The notes: a model not told the origin generated them from the letters alone. Counted from the stretch's first letter, positions 1 to 6,973 are shown. The stretch is 16,481 nt of DNA from 2-01-FULL-39-10-A sp964565795 (GCA_964565795.1 CAZMGC010000023.1:1-16481), one strand, 5' to 3'. Made by a program: numbers and translations.

Positions 1-4
1 AAGA

Positions 5-27
5 CAAAAAATCCCGCCTGAAGCGGG
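5..27 (-). terminator. Rho-independent terminator
   Basis: On the minus strand a 5-bp GC stem (CCCGC/GCGGG, plus-strand arms 13-17 and 23-27, five-base loop) is followed directly by ATTTTTTTG. This is the classic hairpin plus U-tract. It lies downstream of the small membrane-protein gene ending at 109 and would end that transcript. Confidence 0.75.
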
Positions 28-108
28 TTTAAAAACCTAATTCTGGCGATATGACTCTACATATGTATTAGACATTATAAGCGTGAGGGTGGTTAAAGTC
101 AATAAGTA

Positions 109-417
109 TTAGGCTGAATCGGGTTTTCCTTTAGGGGAAATTGCTAGGCCAGTAACCGCTAGTAAACTACCTACCGAAAGAGAGAGAATTACTCCACTTC
201 CAGCTGCGAGAAATAATGTACTCTCCATGCCCTTATTAATCTCTTGATACCTAGGAGATTCAAAAACAGTAGTGCCTGAAGAAGAAGTTATAATTGAAGT
301 CCTCTGGGCTTCAAGTCTTCTATACTCAGCTTCAGCAGTGAGAAACATAGTTCCACCTGCTAAGCCCGCCAAACTCGCCACGCCTATTAAGCCTAATCTT
401 CTGTCTGGATTTGCCAT
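109..417 (-). CDS. Small two-segment membrane protein, unknown family
   Basis: This encodes a 102-residue protein starting MANPDRRLGLIG. Two hydrophobic, Gly/Ala/Ser-rich stretches (about residues 8-27 and 65-95) flank a polar middle, so it is probably a small inner-membrane protein with both ends on the same side. I recognise no family. An in-frame GTG at 424-426 lies only 2 nt from the -10 box (429-434), upstream of the expected transcription start, so the ATG at 415-417 is the better start. No Shine-Dalgarno sequence is visible. The gene is transcribed alone from its own promoter and ends before the terminator at 5-27. Two other small genes nearby (5642-5977, 6022-6306) also have hydrophobic C-terminal halves, but I see no clear sequence similarity. 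Confidence 0.6.
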   Translation of the reverse strand: MANPDRRLGLIGVASLAGLAGGTMFLTAEAEYRRLEAQRTSIITSSSGTTVFESPRYQEINKGMESTLFLAAGSGVILSLSVGSLLAVTGLAISPKGKPDSA

Positions 418-428
418 ATTGCACACGT

Positions 429-457
429 CTTATATCATTTAAGAGGAGAGTTGTCAA
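429..457 (-). promoter_or_regulatory. Sigma70-type promoter, near-leaderless
   Basis: A perfect -35 TTGACA (452-457), a 17-bp spacer and -10 TATAAG (429-434) are present. Only 11 nt separate the -10 box from the ATG at 417, so the mRNA should carry a leader of a few nucleotides. This promoter decides the start codon of the gene. Confidence 0.8.
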
Positions 458-475
458 AACTTGAGGTTTTAATTA

Positions 476-491
476 AAGTCGCTAAACGACA
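476..491 (-). terminator. Possible weak terminator after the tRNA
   Basis: On the minus strand GTCG-TTTAG-CGAC (arms 487-490 and 478-481) is followed by TTTAATT just downstream of the tRNA 3' end. The stem has only 4 bp, so this is tentative. Confidence 0.3.
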
Positions 492-501
492 TTATGTATT
501 G

Positions 502-593
502 CGGAGGGGGTACGATTCGAACGTACGCTCCTGTCAAACAGGAACTTACCCGAAAACCGGTTGGGTGCACTAGACCTGCTATGCGACCCCTCC
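502..593 (-). tRNA. Class II (serine-type) tRNA with an abnormal anticodon arm
   Basis: The parts in order are: acceptor GGAGGGG/CCCCTCC (587-593 with 503-509), D-arm GCA...TGC with GG in the loop, a 17-nt anticodon arm, a long variable arm forming TCCTGT/ACAGGA (within 527-548), a perfect T-arm GTACG-TTCGAAT-CGTAC (510-526) and discriminator G at 502. Class II length (92 nt), G73 and this D-arm fit tRNA-Ser. The anticodon arm does not: counted normally, the loop is CCGGTTT, giving anticodon GGT (556-558, a threonine anticodon), C instead of the near-universal U33, and an A-C mismatch in the stem (CCCAA/TCGGG). No CCA is encoded. It may be an unusual isoacceptor, a decayed gene or a sequence error. 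The tRNA fold is sure; the amino acid and decoding are not. Confidence 0.75.
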
Positions 594-603
594 AAGAAGT
601 GAC

Positions 604-632
604 ATTATAGTATTTCTCTTAACAAAAATCAA
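604..632 (-). promoter_or_regulatory. tRNA promoter
   Basis: The -35 is TTGATT (627-632), the spacer 17 bp and the -10 TATAAT (604-609), 10 nt before the tRNA 5' end at 593. An intact promoter argues that the odd tRNA is expressed. The 594-770 gap otherwise holds only the promoter of the gene at 771; I see nothing else in it. Confidence 0.7.
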
Positions 633-728
633 GCATATAGCTGACATAAAGAAAACTAGAAAAACACTTGATATATAAAATCTATGCCTATTTAATTTAA
701 TTGTCAAGCATATCAAAACGAAGCATGA

Positions 729-757
729 TGGACAAAAAATTCCAGTAGTAGTAAAAT
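729..757 (+). promoter_or_regulatory. Sigma70-type promoter of the first twin gene
   Basis: The -35 is TGGACA (729-734), the spacer 17 bp and the -10 TAAAAT (752-757). The -10 ends 13 nt before the ATG at 771, leaving a leader of about 6 nt and no room for a Shine-Dalgarno site. Confidence 0.7.
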
Positions 758-770
758 ATAACCTTATTTT

Positions 771-2399
771 ATGAGTAATTCTCCTCAAATTTCAGCTTTA
801 GAAATCGATAATGATTCTGGTGGAAGACAAAATATTTCACCTAAGGATTTTAATATTGGCTCTATTCCCAGTGAGTTTAAGCTAACATCTGAAATCTTCG
901 ATGACTACAAGAAAAGAGTTTTTAAAGCTAGACCAAATGTCGAGAAGATGTACGAAGCAACTAAAGATACAACTTTTTACAACTATTCTAAATCTCACAT
1001 AAGAGAAAATAGAAATAAAATAATAAAAACAAGGAAAGATGAATTAGCTAAGACCTTTTATGAAGAAGTTAGACGAACGTTAGGAAGTACGATTGCTGAA
1101 AGTGTAGTAAGACAACTTAAAGAAAACTCAAGCGTTTCAACAGTTCAACACTCTTCCCCACTCGGACATCCCGATTCTCTTAATACTATTCTACAAAACG
1201 CTCTTCCTTATTTTGATAGCAATAGACCCGACTTAAAAAATGTAATTGTTTTAGCATGTGCCGCTGTTTCATTTAATAACACTAAATTCCCAAGAGGTCA
1301 TATTTTCCATTCATACGAAAATGGCATTCTGCATACAGAAGATGTAACTCTTTTTGGTCATACAGTGGACGCTCAGACTGTTATCCATCATGAACCTTAC
1401 GGGGCCGAAGGAATTAAAGAATGTCAAAATTGGCTTCTGGCATTTGAAAGAGAAGGGAAAATTTCAAAAGAAACGAAGCAAAAAATTGGAGGATTTATAA
1501 ATGAAATATATAACACCCCTCACCCACTTTCTCTAAATGACTATGTAGATCAACTAACTGTTACCAACTATTGGATATTCAGAAAACTTTTCCAAAAATA
1601 TAATAAGTTCAGACCAAATCTCATTTATCTTTCCCAGGAAAAAATAACTCTGGATTTAATTCTTAAAAATCATTTGGACAAAAATACAATTATTAACAAG
1701 ATTCTTTTTGAAAAATCACACCAATCTCTTTTTGAAAAATATTTCGATGGAATTACAGGAGCTTTTTCTAAAGAAAATAATAGTGGCACTTTCCTTTTCT
1801 GGGGATATCTTCCAAGTGGTAAAAAAATAAGTATCCAACTATTAGATGGAAAGTTAGTTGGGGAAAATAATTTTTCAGTTGAGCTAACTCCAGGTGGAAT
1901 TAAGGATGCGATTGAAAATCAAAAATTAATTCCAAGTGTTGCTCTAGTTTTCCTAGTTTTAGCATTCTACTATGGACTAATTCTTGGTGGCGGAAATGAA
2001 CAAGTCAACAATTTGACAACTATGAAAGGTGCCTATACTAAGCTCTTACAGGAAATAAACGATTCAGAAAATTTGGAAGCAATTGAAAATTTAATTACCA
2101 CAAATTATGTAATCCCCCGCCCTCTAATCGCATTTGCATCAGGCCCTGAAGACAGAAGATTTCCTGCAACCGGTCTTGATTTAATTCTCTATGGTAACCA
2201 AGGAGAAAACCTGGGTAAATTAATTAACGAAACAAAGAATGTAACTGTCGGAGAACTTTTAGAAAGAGCATTTCCTTCCTTTTACAGAGAATATGCAGTT
2301 AGTGACCCTGAATATGAAAAATTATCTAAGCTAAATGAGAGGGATATTGAAAAGTTCCGAGGACTCGATCAGAAAATATCTCCCCTCTTTAGTTTTTAA
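771..2399 (+). CDS. Large protein of unknown family, twin copy 1
   Basis: This encodes a 542-residue, apparently soluble protein with no signal peptide. I do not recognise the family. It is a close paralog of the product of 3644-5293: over residues 72-181 I count about 88 of 110 identical positions, while the first 40 residues differ. Conserved blocks rich in histidine suggest an enzyme: VQHxSPLxHPD (H127, H133), VSFNNTKFPRGHxFHS (H177, H180), GHTVDAxxVIHHxPY (H197, H206, H207) and a hydrophobic stretch ending GLxLGGGxEQ (about 391-411). Both copies end ERDIEKFRGLDxKI..LFSF. The stop overlaps the stop of the convergent alanine racemase gene by 4 nt (TTAA). It is transcribed from its own promoter. 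A role linked to D-alanine is suggested only by position. Confidence 0.85.
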   Translation: MSNSPQISALEIDNDSGGRQNISPKDFNIGSIPSEFKLTSEIFDDYKKRVFKARPNVEKMYEATKDTTFYNYSKSHIRENRNKIIKTRKDELAKTFYEEVRRTLGSTIAESVVRQLKENSSVSTVQHSSPLGHPDSLNTILQNALPYFDSNRPDLKNVIVLACAAVSFNNTKFPRGHIFHSYENGILHTEDVTLFGHTVDAQTVIHHEPYGAEGIKECQNWLLAFEREGKISKETKQKIGGFINEIYNTPHPLSLNDYVDQLTVTNYWIFRKLFQKYNKFRPNLIYLSQEKITLDLILKNHLDKNTIINKILFEKSHQSLFEKYFDGITGAFSKENNSGTFLFWGYLPSGKKISIQLLDGKLVGENNFSVELTPGGIKDAIENQKLIPSVALVFLVLAFYYGLILGGGNEQVNNLTTMKGAYTKLLQEINDSENLEAIENLITTNYVIPRPLIAFASGPEDRRFPATGLDLILYGNQGENLGKLINETKNVTVGELLERAFPSFYREYAVSDPEYEKLSKLNERDIEKFRGLDQKISPLFSF

Positions 2400-3526
2400 T
2401 CAACTACAATTCTTGTAAGACTTACTGGAAGTCTAACCAAAAGCTCTTGAGGAAGAGTTTCGCAAAGCTTCGCAGCATAATCTAAAGAATTAAAATCTTC
2501 TGAATTATTTGAATATACTATAACTTCATCTCCAGGCGAAGGATTTTCAATTTCCGATAGGTTAATCACTGTTAGATTCATTGCAACAAGTCCCAATATT
2601 TCACAGTATTTACCATTCACTTTTACTTTCCCTTTATTAGTTAATCTTCGATCTAGTCCATCATAATATCCAATTGGTAGAACTCCGATTGTCATATCGT
2701 CTTTTGCGATAAACATATCAGCATAACCTACATGTTCGCCTTTATTTACTTTTTTAACTTGTGCAATTTTTGTTTTAAGAACTAAAGTTTGAAGAAAATC
2801 TTTATTTGTATTATCTGATTTTAACTGTTGTCCTCCATATGAAGTATTGAGCGCAATTCCAAAAAGAGCCTTACCGCACCTGACAACGTTACACTCATCG
2901 TTTAAATTGTTTAGTAGCGCTAGTGAGCCTCCAAGATGAAACCACTTCGGATTGATTCCATTTTCCATTATAATTTCCTTGGCTAGTCTGAAATTTTTTA
3001 GCTGATTTTTTGTTGTCTCACAGAAAGGATCATTCGAGCAAGCTAAATGAGACATTACTCCTTCGATTTTAATATTATTAAGTAATTTTAATTCATTAAG
3101 TAAATTCTGCGATTTTAAAACATCAATTCCTTCCCTATGAAGTCCTGTTTCGATATTTACATGAACTCTCGCATTTTTATATATTGAATTTATTTTTTTG
3201 GCATAATCCAAATCAAATATTGCGAATATAAAATCTTCTTCTTTTTTAAGATCTAATTCGTCTACGTATCCCATAATTAAAATATCGCTTTTTACTCCTG
3301 ATTCCTTTAAAAGGTTTGCTTCATAAAATGAATTTACGCAAATAAAAGGGATGTCTTGCTCGTCAAGAATATTACCCACTAGATCTATCCCATGACCATA
3401 AGCGTTTGATTTCAGAACAGGAGAGATTTTAATTTTATGCGGATTATTCTGTAGTAATTTTAAATTTTTAAGAATTTTTCCCTTTGAAATCTCCAAAGTA
3501 TTTAAAATATTTGTTTGATTTTTCAT
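2396..3526 (-). CDS. alr: Alanine racemase
   Basis: This PLP enzyme interconverts L- and D-alanine, supplying D-Ala for peptidoglycan. At 376 residues it has the family's usual length. The PLP-lysine motif PVLKSNAYGHG is at about 36-46 (K39). The second catalytic residue is Y268 in EHVGYADMF, followed by the typical GYYDGLDRR block (286-294). RCGKALFG (216-223) and HLGGS (197-201) also fit. An oddity: the usual MD before the C-terminal barrel segment reads MN (316-317). The gene sits between two paralogous unknown genes on the opposite strand. It overlaps the stop of the first and is divergent from the second. Its promoter is at 3553-3581, and it has the longest leader in the window (26 nt from -10 to ATG). 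No Shine-Dalgarno is seen. Confidence 0.93.
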   Translation of the reverse strand: MKNQTNILNTLEISKGKILKNLKLLQNNPHKIKISPVLKSNAYGHGIDLVGNILDEQDIPFICVNSFYEANLLKESGVKSDILIMGYVDELDLKKEEDFIFAIFDLDYAKKINSIYKNARVHVNIETGLHREGIDVLKSQNLLNELKLLNNIKIEGVMSHLACSNDPFCETTKNQLKNFRLAKEIIMENGINPKWFHLGGSLALLNNLNDECNVVRCGKALFGIALNTSYGGQQLKSDNTNKDFLQTLVLKTKIAQVKKVNKGEHVGYADMFIAKDDMTIGVLPIGYYDGLDRRLTNKGKVKVNGKYCEILGLVAMNLTVINLSEIENPSPGDEVIVYSNNSEDFNSLDYAAKLCETLPQELLVRLPVSLTRIVVD

Positions 3527-3552
3527 TGAAATTAAATAATCTGTAAGCGATA

Positions 3553-3581
3553 ATTATACAATTGGAGCAAAACTATTTCAA
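3553..3581 (-). promoter_or_regulatory. alr promoter
   Basis: The -35 is TTGAAA (3576-3581), the spacer 17 bp and the -10 a perfect TATAAT (3553-3558), 26 nt upstream of the alr ATG. It is divergent from the promoter at 3603-3631, with only 21 bp between the two -35 boxes, so a regulator bound there could affect both genes. Confidence 0.75.
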
Positions 3582-3602
3582 TAATTTTAGAATGATCTAA
3601 AA

Positions 3603-3631
3603 TAGACAAAATAAAATTTTGGTTGTAGAAT
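3603..3631 (+). promoter_or_regulatory. Sigma70-type promoter of the second twin gene
   Basis: The -35 is TAGACA (3603-3608), the spacer 17 bp and the -10 TAGAAT (3626-3631), 12 nt before the ATG at 3644. The predicted leader is about 5 nt. Confidence 0.7.
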
Positions 3632-3643
3632 ATCTGAAAATTT

Positions 3644-5293
3644 ATGGACCCCAATGATATTAAAAAATCTCAACTTAATTATACCGACGAAGAAAGCGAT
3701 GTCGAAAACAGATCAAACCAATCTTATAAGGCTTTCGACAATGGGATAAACACGAGCTCACTAAAATTATCTGAGGAAATTTTTGAAAAATTTAAAAAAG
3801 CTGTTTTTACATCTAGACCAAATATTTCTAATTTATATTATGAAAACGGAGAAAAAAATTTCTTTGATTATTCTAAGTCCCATATAAGAGAGAATAGAAA
3901 TAAAATAATTCGTTTGCGTAAAAAAGAATTAGGAGATGTCGTATATGAACACATTAGAAAAACGCTTGGGAGCACAATTGCAGAAAGCGTTGTAAGGCAG
4001 CTAAAAACAAATGATAGCGTTTCATCGGTACAACACTTTTCTCCCCTAAGTCACCCAGACACATTAAATGCAGTTTTAGAAAATTCTCTTCCCTATTTTG
4101 ATAGCAACCGTCCTGATTTGAAAAATGTGATAGTTCTTGCTTGTGCTGGAGTTTCATTTAATAACACTAAATTCCCAAGGGGGCATCTATTTCATTCTTT
4201 TAGTGATGAAGGTAAATTAAATTTAAATCAATTTACTCTACTTGGTCATACTGTAGACGCTAGACCAGTCATCCATCATGATCCGTATAACTCTGAAGGC
4301 ATAAAAGAAAGTAAAAATAATATTCTTTCTTTGTTAAGAGATAATGAAATAAGTAAGGAACTTTTTCAAAAATTAAACCAGTTCATTGAAACTATTTACA
4401 ATGCTCCACATCCACTTTCCAAGAACGATTATGTAGATCAAATCACAATTACAAATTATTGGATTTTTAAAAAACTTTTTCAAAAATATAATAAATTCAA
4501 ACCTAATCTTATATTTTTAGCCCAAGAAAAATTAGTACTCGAATTAATTCTGGCAAATCACATCTACAAGAAAACAACTCTTCATGAATTTTTATTTAAC
4601 CCAAATATTTATCCATTAATAGATAAATATTTTGATGGTATTACCGGATCATTTTACAATGAAAAAAAACTTGGAACCTATTTGTTCTGGGGATTTCCAA
4701 AAAACAGTAAATACAGAATGCAGTTATTTAGAAATGGGAACAAATTAGAGTCACTCGATAAAACTTATTCAATAGAACTTGAGCCAGAAAAAATTAAAAA
4801 TGCTATTGAAAAAAATGAATTAATTCCTAGTGTTAGCCTAACTTTTGTAGTTCTAGCTATGTACTATGGACTATTCCTTGGTGGAGGCTATGAGCAGACA
4901 TATTATCTTACTCAAACAAAAAATGCATATGAAAAAGTAATGAAAGAAATAAATGACTCAGATAGCTTAGAAGCGCTCGATGGGCTAGTGACTAGAAATT
5001 TAGTTATTCCGAGACCACTTCTGGCCTATCTTAACGGAAAGAATGACTTAAGAATTCCAGCAACAGGATTAGATATGTTTGCTTACGGCGACTCTGGAGA
5101 AACTTGGGGTAAAATTATCTCTGCTTCAAAAAAAATAAAATTGGGAGAATTAATTGAAAGAACATTACCAAGTATTTACAGAGAATACACAAAAAACTCT
5201 GAAGATTCTGAAGTTTTTTCTAAAATTACAGAAAGAGATATCGAAAAATTTAGAGGACTAGACGATAAAATTCCTTCACTTTTTTCTTTTTAG
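3644..5293 (+). CDS. Large protein of unknown family, twin copy 2
   Basis: This encodes a 549-residue soluble protein, paralog of the product of 771-2399, with the same histidine-bearing blocks: SSVQHFSPLSHPD (H131, H137), SFNNTKFPRGHLFHS (H181, H184) and GHTVDARPVIHHDPY (H202, H211, H212). The N-terminal 40 residues are polar and unlike copy 1. The middle around residues 310-380 is the most diverged part. Retention of both copies with conserved histidines but different ends suggests two related enzymes or subunits rather than a decaying duplicate. The stop (TAG 5291-5293) overlaps the TAA of the convergent small gene at 5290. It has its own promoter, divergent from alr. Function unknown; I can name no family. 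Confidence 0.85.
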   Translation: MDPNDIKKSQLNYTDEESDVENRSNQSYKAFDNGINTSSLKLSEEIFEKFKKAVFTSRPNISNLYYENGEKNFFDYSKSHIRENRNKIIRLRKKELGDVVYEHIRKTLGSTIAESVVRQLKTNDSVSSVQHFSPLSHPDTLNAVLENSLPYFDSNRPDLKNVIVLACAGVSFNNTKFPRGHLFHSFSDEGKLNLNQFTLLGHTVDARPVIHHDPYNSEGIKESKNNILSLLRDNEISKELFQKLNQFIETIYNAPHPLSKNDYVDQITITNYWIFKKLFQKYNKFKPNLIFLAQEKLVLELILANHIYKKTTLHEFLFNPNIYPLIDKYFDGITGSFYNEKKLGTYLFWGFPKNSKYRMQLFRNGNKLESLDKTYSIELEPEKIKNAIEKNELIPSVSLTFVVLAMYYGLFLGGGYEQTYYLTQTKNAYEKVMKEINDSDSLEALDGLVTRNLVIPRPLLAYLNGKNDLRIPATGLDMFAYGDSGETWGKIISASKKIKLGELIERTLPSIYREYTKNSEDSEVFSKITERDIEKFRGLDDKIPSLFSF

Positions 5294-5640
5294 TCTGATA
5301 AACTTTTTAAGTAATTTTGTAAGTTTTCCCGCTGCCCATCACTTAGCGTAGGGCTAATTTCTTCAAGATATTCTTTAAACATATTTTCAGAAACTGTTTT
5401 AACAGAATCATTTAATTCATCTTGAGAAAAATAATCTTTAATAAGATTTTCAAACTTCTCAGGACTTGTTAAGCTAACCCTTTGCCTGAATTGATCTAAT
5501 TTATCTTGTGGCAATTTTTCAGCAAGATTATTTATAGATTTTTGCAAAATCAAACCGAGAAAATCGTTTGCAAATTTTTCTTTGTCGTCCTGATAACCAA
5601 TTATTTCTAAAACTTTTAAAATTATTTCTTTCGGATTCAT
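5290..5640 (-). CDS. Small helical cytoplasmic protein, unknown
   Basis: This encodes a 116-residue charged protein starting MNPKEIILKVLEIIGYQ, predicted all-helical, with no signal peptide or membrane segment. A TTG five codons upstream (5653-5655) lies inside the preceding gene. The ATG at 5638-5640 is preferred because it follows the upstream stop by one base (TAAgATG), the usual arrangement for translational coupling. The regular Leu/Phe spacing and the region KYxSQDEL to LSDGQRENLQNYL recall small helical DUFs common in this lineage (DUF5663 is one possibility I cannot confirm). It is probably co-transcribed with 5642-5977. Confidence 0.65.
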   Translation of the reverse strand: MNPKEIILKVLEIIGYQDDKEKFANDFLGLILQKSINNLAEKLPQDKLDQFRQRVSLTSPEKFENLIKDYFSQDELNDSVKTVSENMFKEYLEEISPTLSDGQRENLQNYLKSLSD

Positions 5641-5641
5641 C

Positions 5642-5977
5642 TTATTTACGCGCAATACTTAAAAGCATGTTTGCGCCAGCACCTACAGAGACTAAACCCA
5701 TTCCAACAGCAACTGGCCACCAACCATTATGTAAAGATATTCCAGAAGCTGTGGCATAAGTTGTTGTAATGAAGATACCTCTTGCTTCATCATGAGTTGA
5801 CAAATAATCTATAGATCTCCTTAAGAAATTCTTTGAAGCTGATGTTGATTTTTCAGGAGGCTCTAACTCTGCACGAGAAATTTTTACACCTGTTACCTTT
5901 TGGAGCTGCATTCTCCTGGGAATATAACCATCTGGAGCAAATGTCATCAAAGGTTTATCTGGCGGTGTTTCGTGCAT
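5642..5977 (-). CDS. Small protein with hydrophobic C-terminus, unknown
   Basis: This encodes 111 residues: a polar, basic N-terminal half (MHETPPDKPLMTF...) and a Gly/Ala/Val-rich hydrophobic C-terminal stretch (about residues 68-105), likely one or two membrane passes. I recognise no family. The promoter at 5984-6012 places its -10 box 6 nt before the ATG, so the mRNA is probably leaderless. The next gene begins one base after its stop, so the two likely form a two-gene unit. The layout resembles that of the neighbouring 94-residue protein, although the sequences do not align clearly. Confidence 0.6.
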   Translation of the reverse strand: MHETPPDKPLMTFAPDGYIPRRMQLQKVTGVKISRAELEPPEKSTSASKNFLRRSIDYLSTHDEARGIFITTTYATASGISLHNGWWPVAVGMGLVSVGAGANMLLSIARK

Positions 5978-5983
5978 AATTAA

Positions 5984-6012
5984 AATTTACTATAGATAAA
6001 TATTCTCGTCAA
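5984..6012 (-). promoter_or_regulatory. Leaderless-type promoter
   Basis: The -35 is TTGACG (6007-6012), the spacer 17 bp and the -10 TAAATT (5984-5989), 6 nt before the ATG at 5977. Confidence 0.6.
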
Positions 6013-6021
6013 ACTTAGAAT

Positions 6022-6306
6022 TTATCTAAAATATCTTTGAGCAATTCTACCTGCGCTTATAAGTAAAGCTCCAGCAATTGTAGCTCTCAAGTCTGGGCTA
6101 ATTATAGAACTGTATGCAATTATACCAGCGCCTAAAATCTGCAACCCTCGTCCTTCAATTTGAACAATTCTAGAGCTAGTACTTCGTCTTGTATTCTCAA
6201 GAAATAAATTAGACTTTGAAGTTACGTCTACATTTTGTATATTTTCTGATCTAGGCCTCCAACCAGGTTCCCTTGGAGATTCGCTGTTAAAAGATCCATC
6301 ATTCAT
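6022..6306 (-). CDS. Small membrane-associated protein, unknown
   Basis: This encodes 94 residues. The first half is polar (MNDGSFNSESPREPGWRPR...). The second half has two short hydrophobic segments (about 55-70 and 75-88) separated by PDLRAT and ends in basic RIAQRYFR, compatible with a small helical hairpin in the membrane. I recognise no family. It is read from a promoter that begins immediately after the upstream methyltransferase stop codon, with 6 nt between -10 and ATG. The start is well supported by that promoter; no Shine-Dalgarno is present. Confidence 0.55.
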   Translation of the reverse strand: MNDGSFNSESPREPGWRPRSENIQNVDVTSKSNLFLENTRRSTSSRIVQIEGRGLQILGAGIIAYSSIISPDLRATIAGALLISAGRIAQRYFR

Positions 6307-6312
6307 TAATTA

Positions 6313-6342
6313 ATGATATGAATGTTTTTGATGAGTTGTCAA
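6313..6342 (-). promoter_or_regulatory. Leaderless-type promoter
   Basis: The -35 is a perfect TTGACA (6337-6342), starting two bases after the methyltransferase stop codon (6344-6346). The spacer is 18 bp and the -10 TATCAT (6313-6318), 6 nt before the ATG at 6306. Confidence 0.7.
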
Positions 6343-6343
6343 T

Positions 6344-6961
6344 CTAAGAGGTTTTCTTTTTGACGACCACCATTGTCCATGGGATTGGAAGTTTTTTAGT
6401 AATTAGCTTTACTTCTCTAATTTTTACAAACTTAATAAATGCAGGAAAAGTCCANNNNNNNNNNAAAGTCCAGTGCTGAATATGTTCTGGATGTGCTCCA
6501 AGCTTTAAGATATTTTGAAATCTTGCCATTCTTTGAATTGTAAAAAATGGTTCATTTGGAACTGAAAGTAATACATACTTTCTTGAAACTCTCAATAGCT
6601 CGCGATATGCTTTTTTAGGATTTTCTAAATGCTCTAAAACTTCAGTGCAAATAACTAAATCAAAAGAATTATCTTTATATGGAAGTTTATAAATATCTCC
6701 CTTTTTAATATCGAGAGTTGGATAAAGTTTTTTACCTAATTCAATTGCTGTGTCATCATATTCAATCCCCTCATAAGTTTTCCCAATTTTTTCTTTTTTT
6801 AGTCTTGCTAAAGTGAAACCCTCTCCACACCCGACATCAAGAACAGTATCTATATTTAAGGGGCGTGTAGTTTTAACAACAGTATTTAAAAAATTGTTTA
6901 AAAATAATTTACCAATTGGATTTTTTGTAGTGTGCTTGTCGAAATTTGTCGTTTTTCCCAT
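6344..6961 (-). CDS. Class I SAM-dependent methyltransferase (gap inside)
   Basis: This is a Methyltransf_11-type protein that transfers a methyl group from S-adenosylmethionine; the substrate cannot be told from sequence. Motif I VLDVGCGEG (about 40-48) and the acidic ribose-binding region GIEYDD (65-70) are clear. GDIYKLPY (88-95), DLVICTEVLEHLENP (101-115) and YVLLSVPNEP complete the fold. It is interrupted by ten Ns at 6455-6464. The sequence on both sides of the gap repeats AAAGTCCA, and removing one repeat plus the Ns (18 nt) restores an uninterrupted frame reading HIQHWTFPAF. The true protein is then about 199 residues. The -10 box lies 12 nt before the ATG. Confidence 0.88.
   Translation of the reverse strand: MGKTTNFDKHTTKNPIGKLFLNNFLNTVVKTTRPLNIDTVLDVGCGEGFTLARLKKEKIGKTYEGIEYDDTAIELGKKLYPTLDIKKGDIYKLPYKDNSFDLVICTEVLEHLENPKKAYRELLRVSRKYVLLSVPNEPFFTIQRMARFQNILKLGAHPEHIQHWTXXXXWTFPAFIKFVKIREVKLITKKLPIPWTMVVVKKKTS
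6455..6464. other. Assembly gap (10 Ns), probably artificial
   Basis: Ten Ns are flanked on both sides by AAAGTCCA (6447-6454 and 6465-6472). This is typical of two contig ends that overlap but were scaffolded with a fixed gap. The reading frame continues across it. Confidence 0.9.
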
Positions 6962-6973
6962 ATAGAAAAGGAG

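Noticed and set aside
502..593. tRNA on the plus strand, or a tRNA-Gln/Val reading of the variable-arm hairpin as anticodon arm
   Set aside because: The canonical TTCGAAT T-loop exists only on the minus strand, and reading the TCCT/AGGA hairpin as the anticodon arm leaves a D-arm far too long and almost no variable region.
579..788. Minus-strand open frame of 69 residues
   Set aside because: It overlaps the tRNA 5' end, two promoters and the start of the 771 gene, and its composition looks random.
771..5293. Composite transposon: alr carried between two similar genes
   Set aside because: The twin proteins have no transposase motifs, and no terminal inverted repeats or target duplications were seen.
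5641..5655. TTG start five codons upstream for the 116-residue protein
   Set aside because: It lies inside the upstream gene, whereas the ATG at 5638-5640 follows that gene's stop by one base, as expected for coupling.
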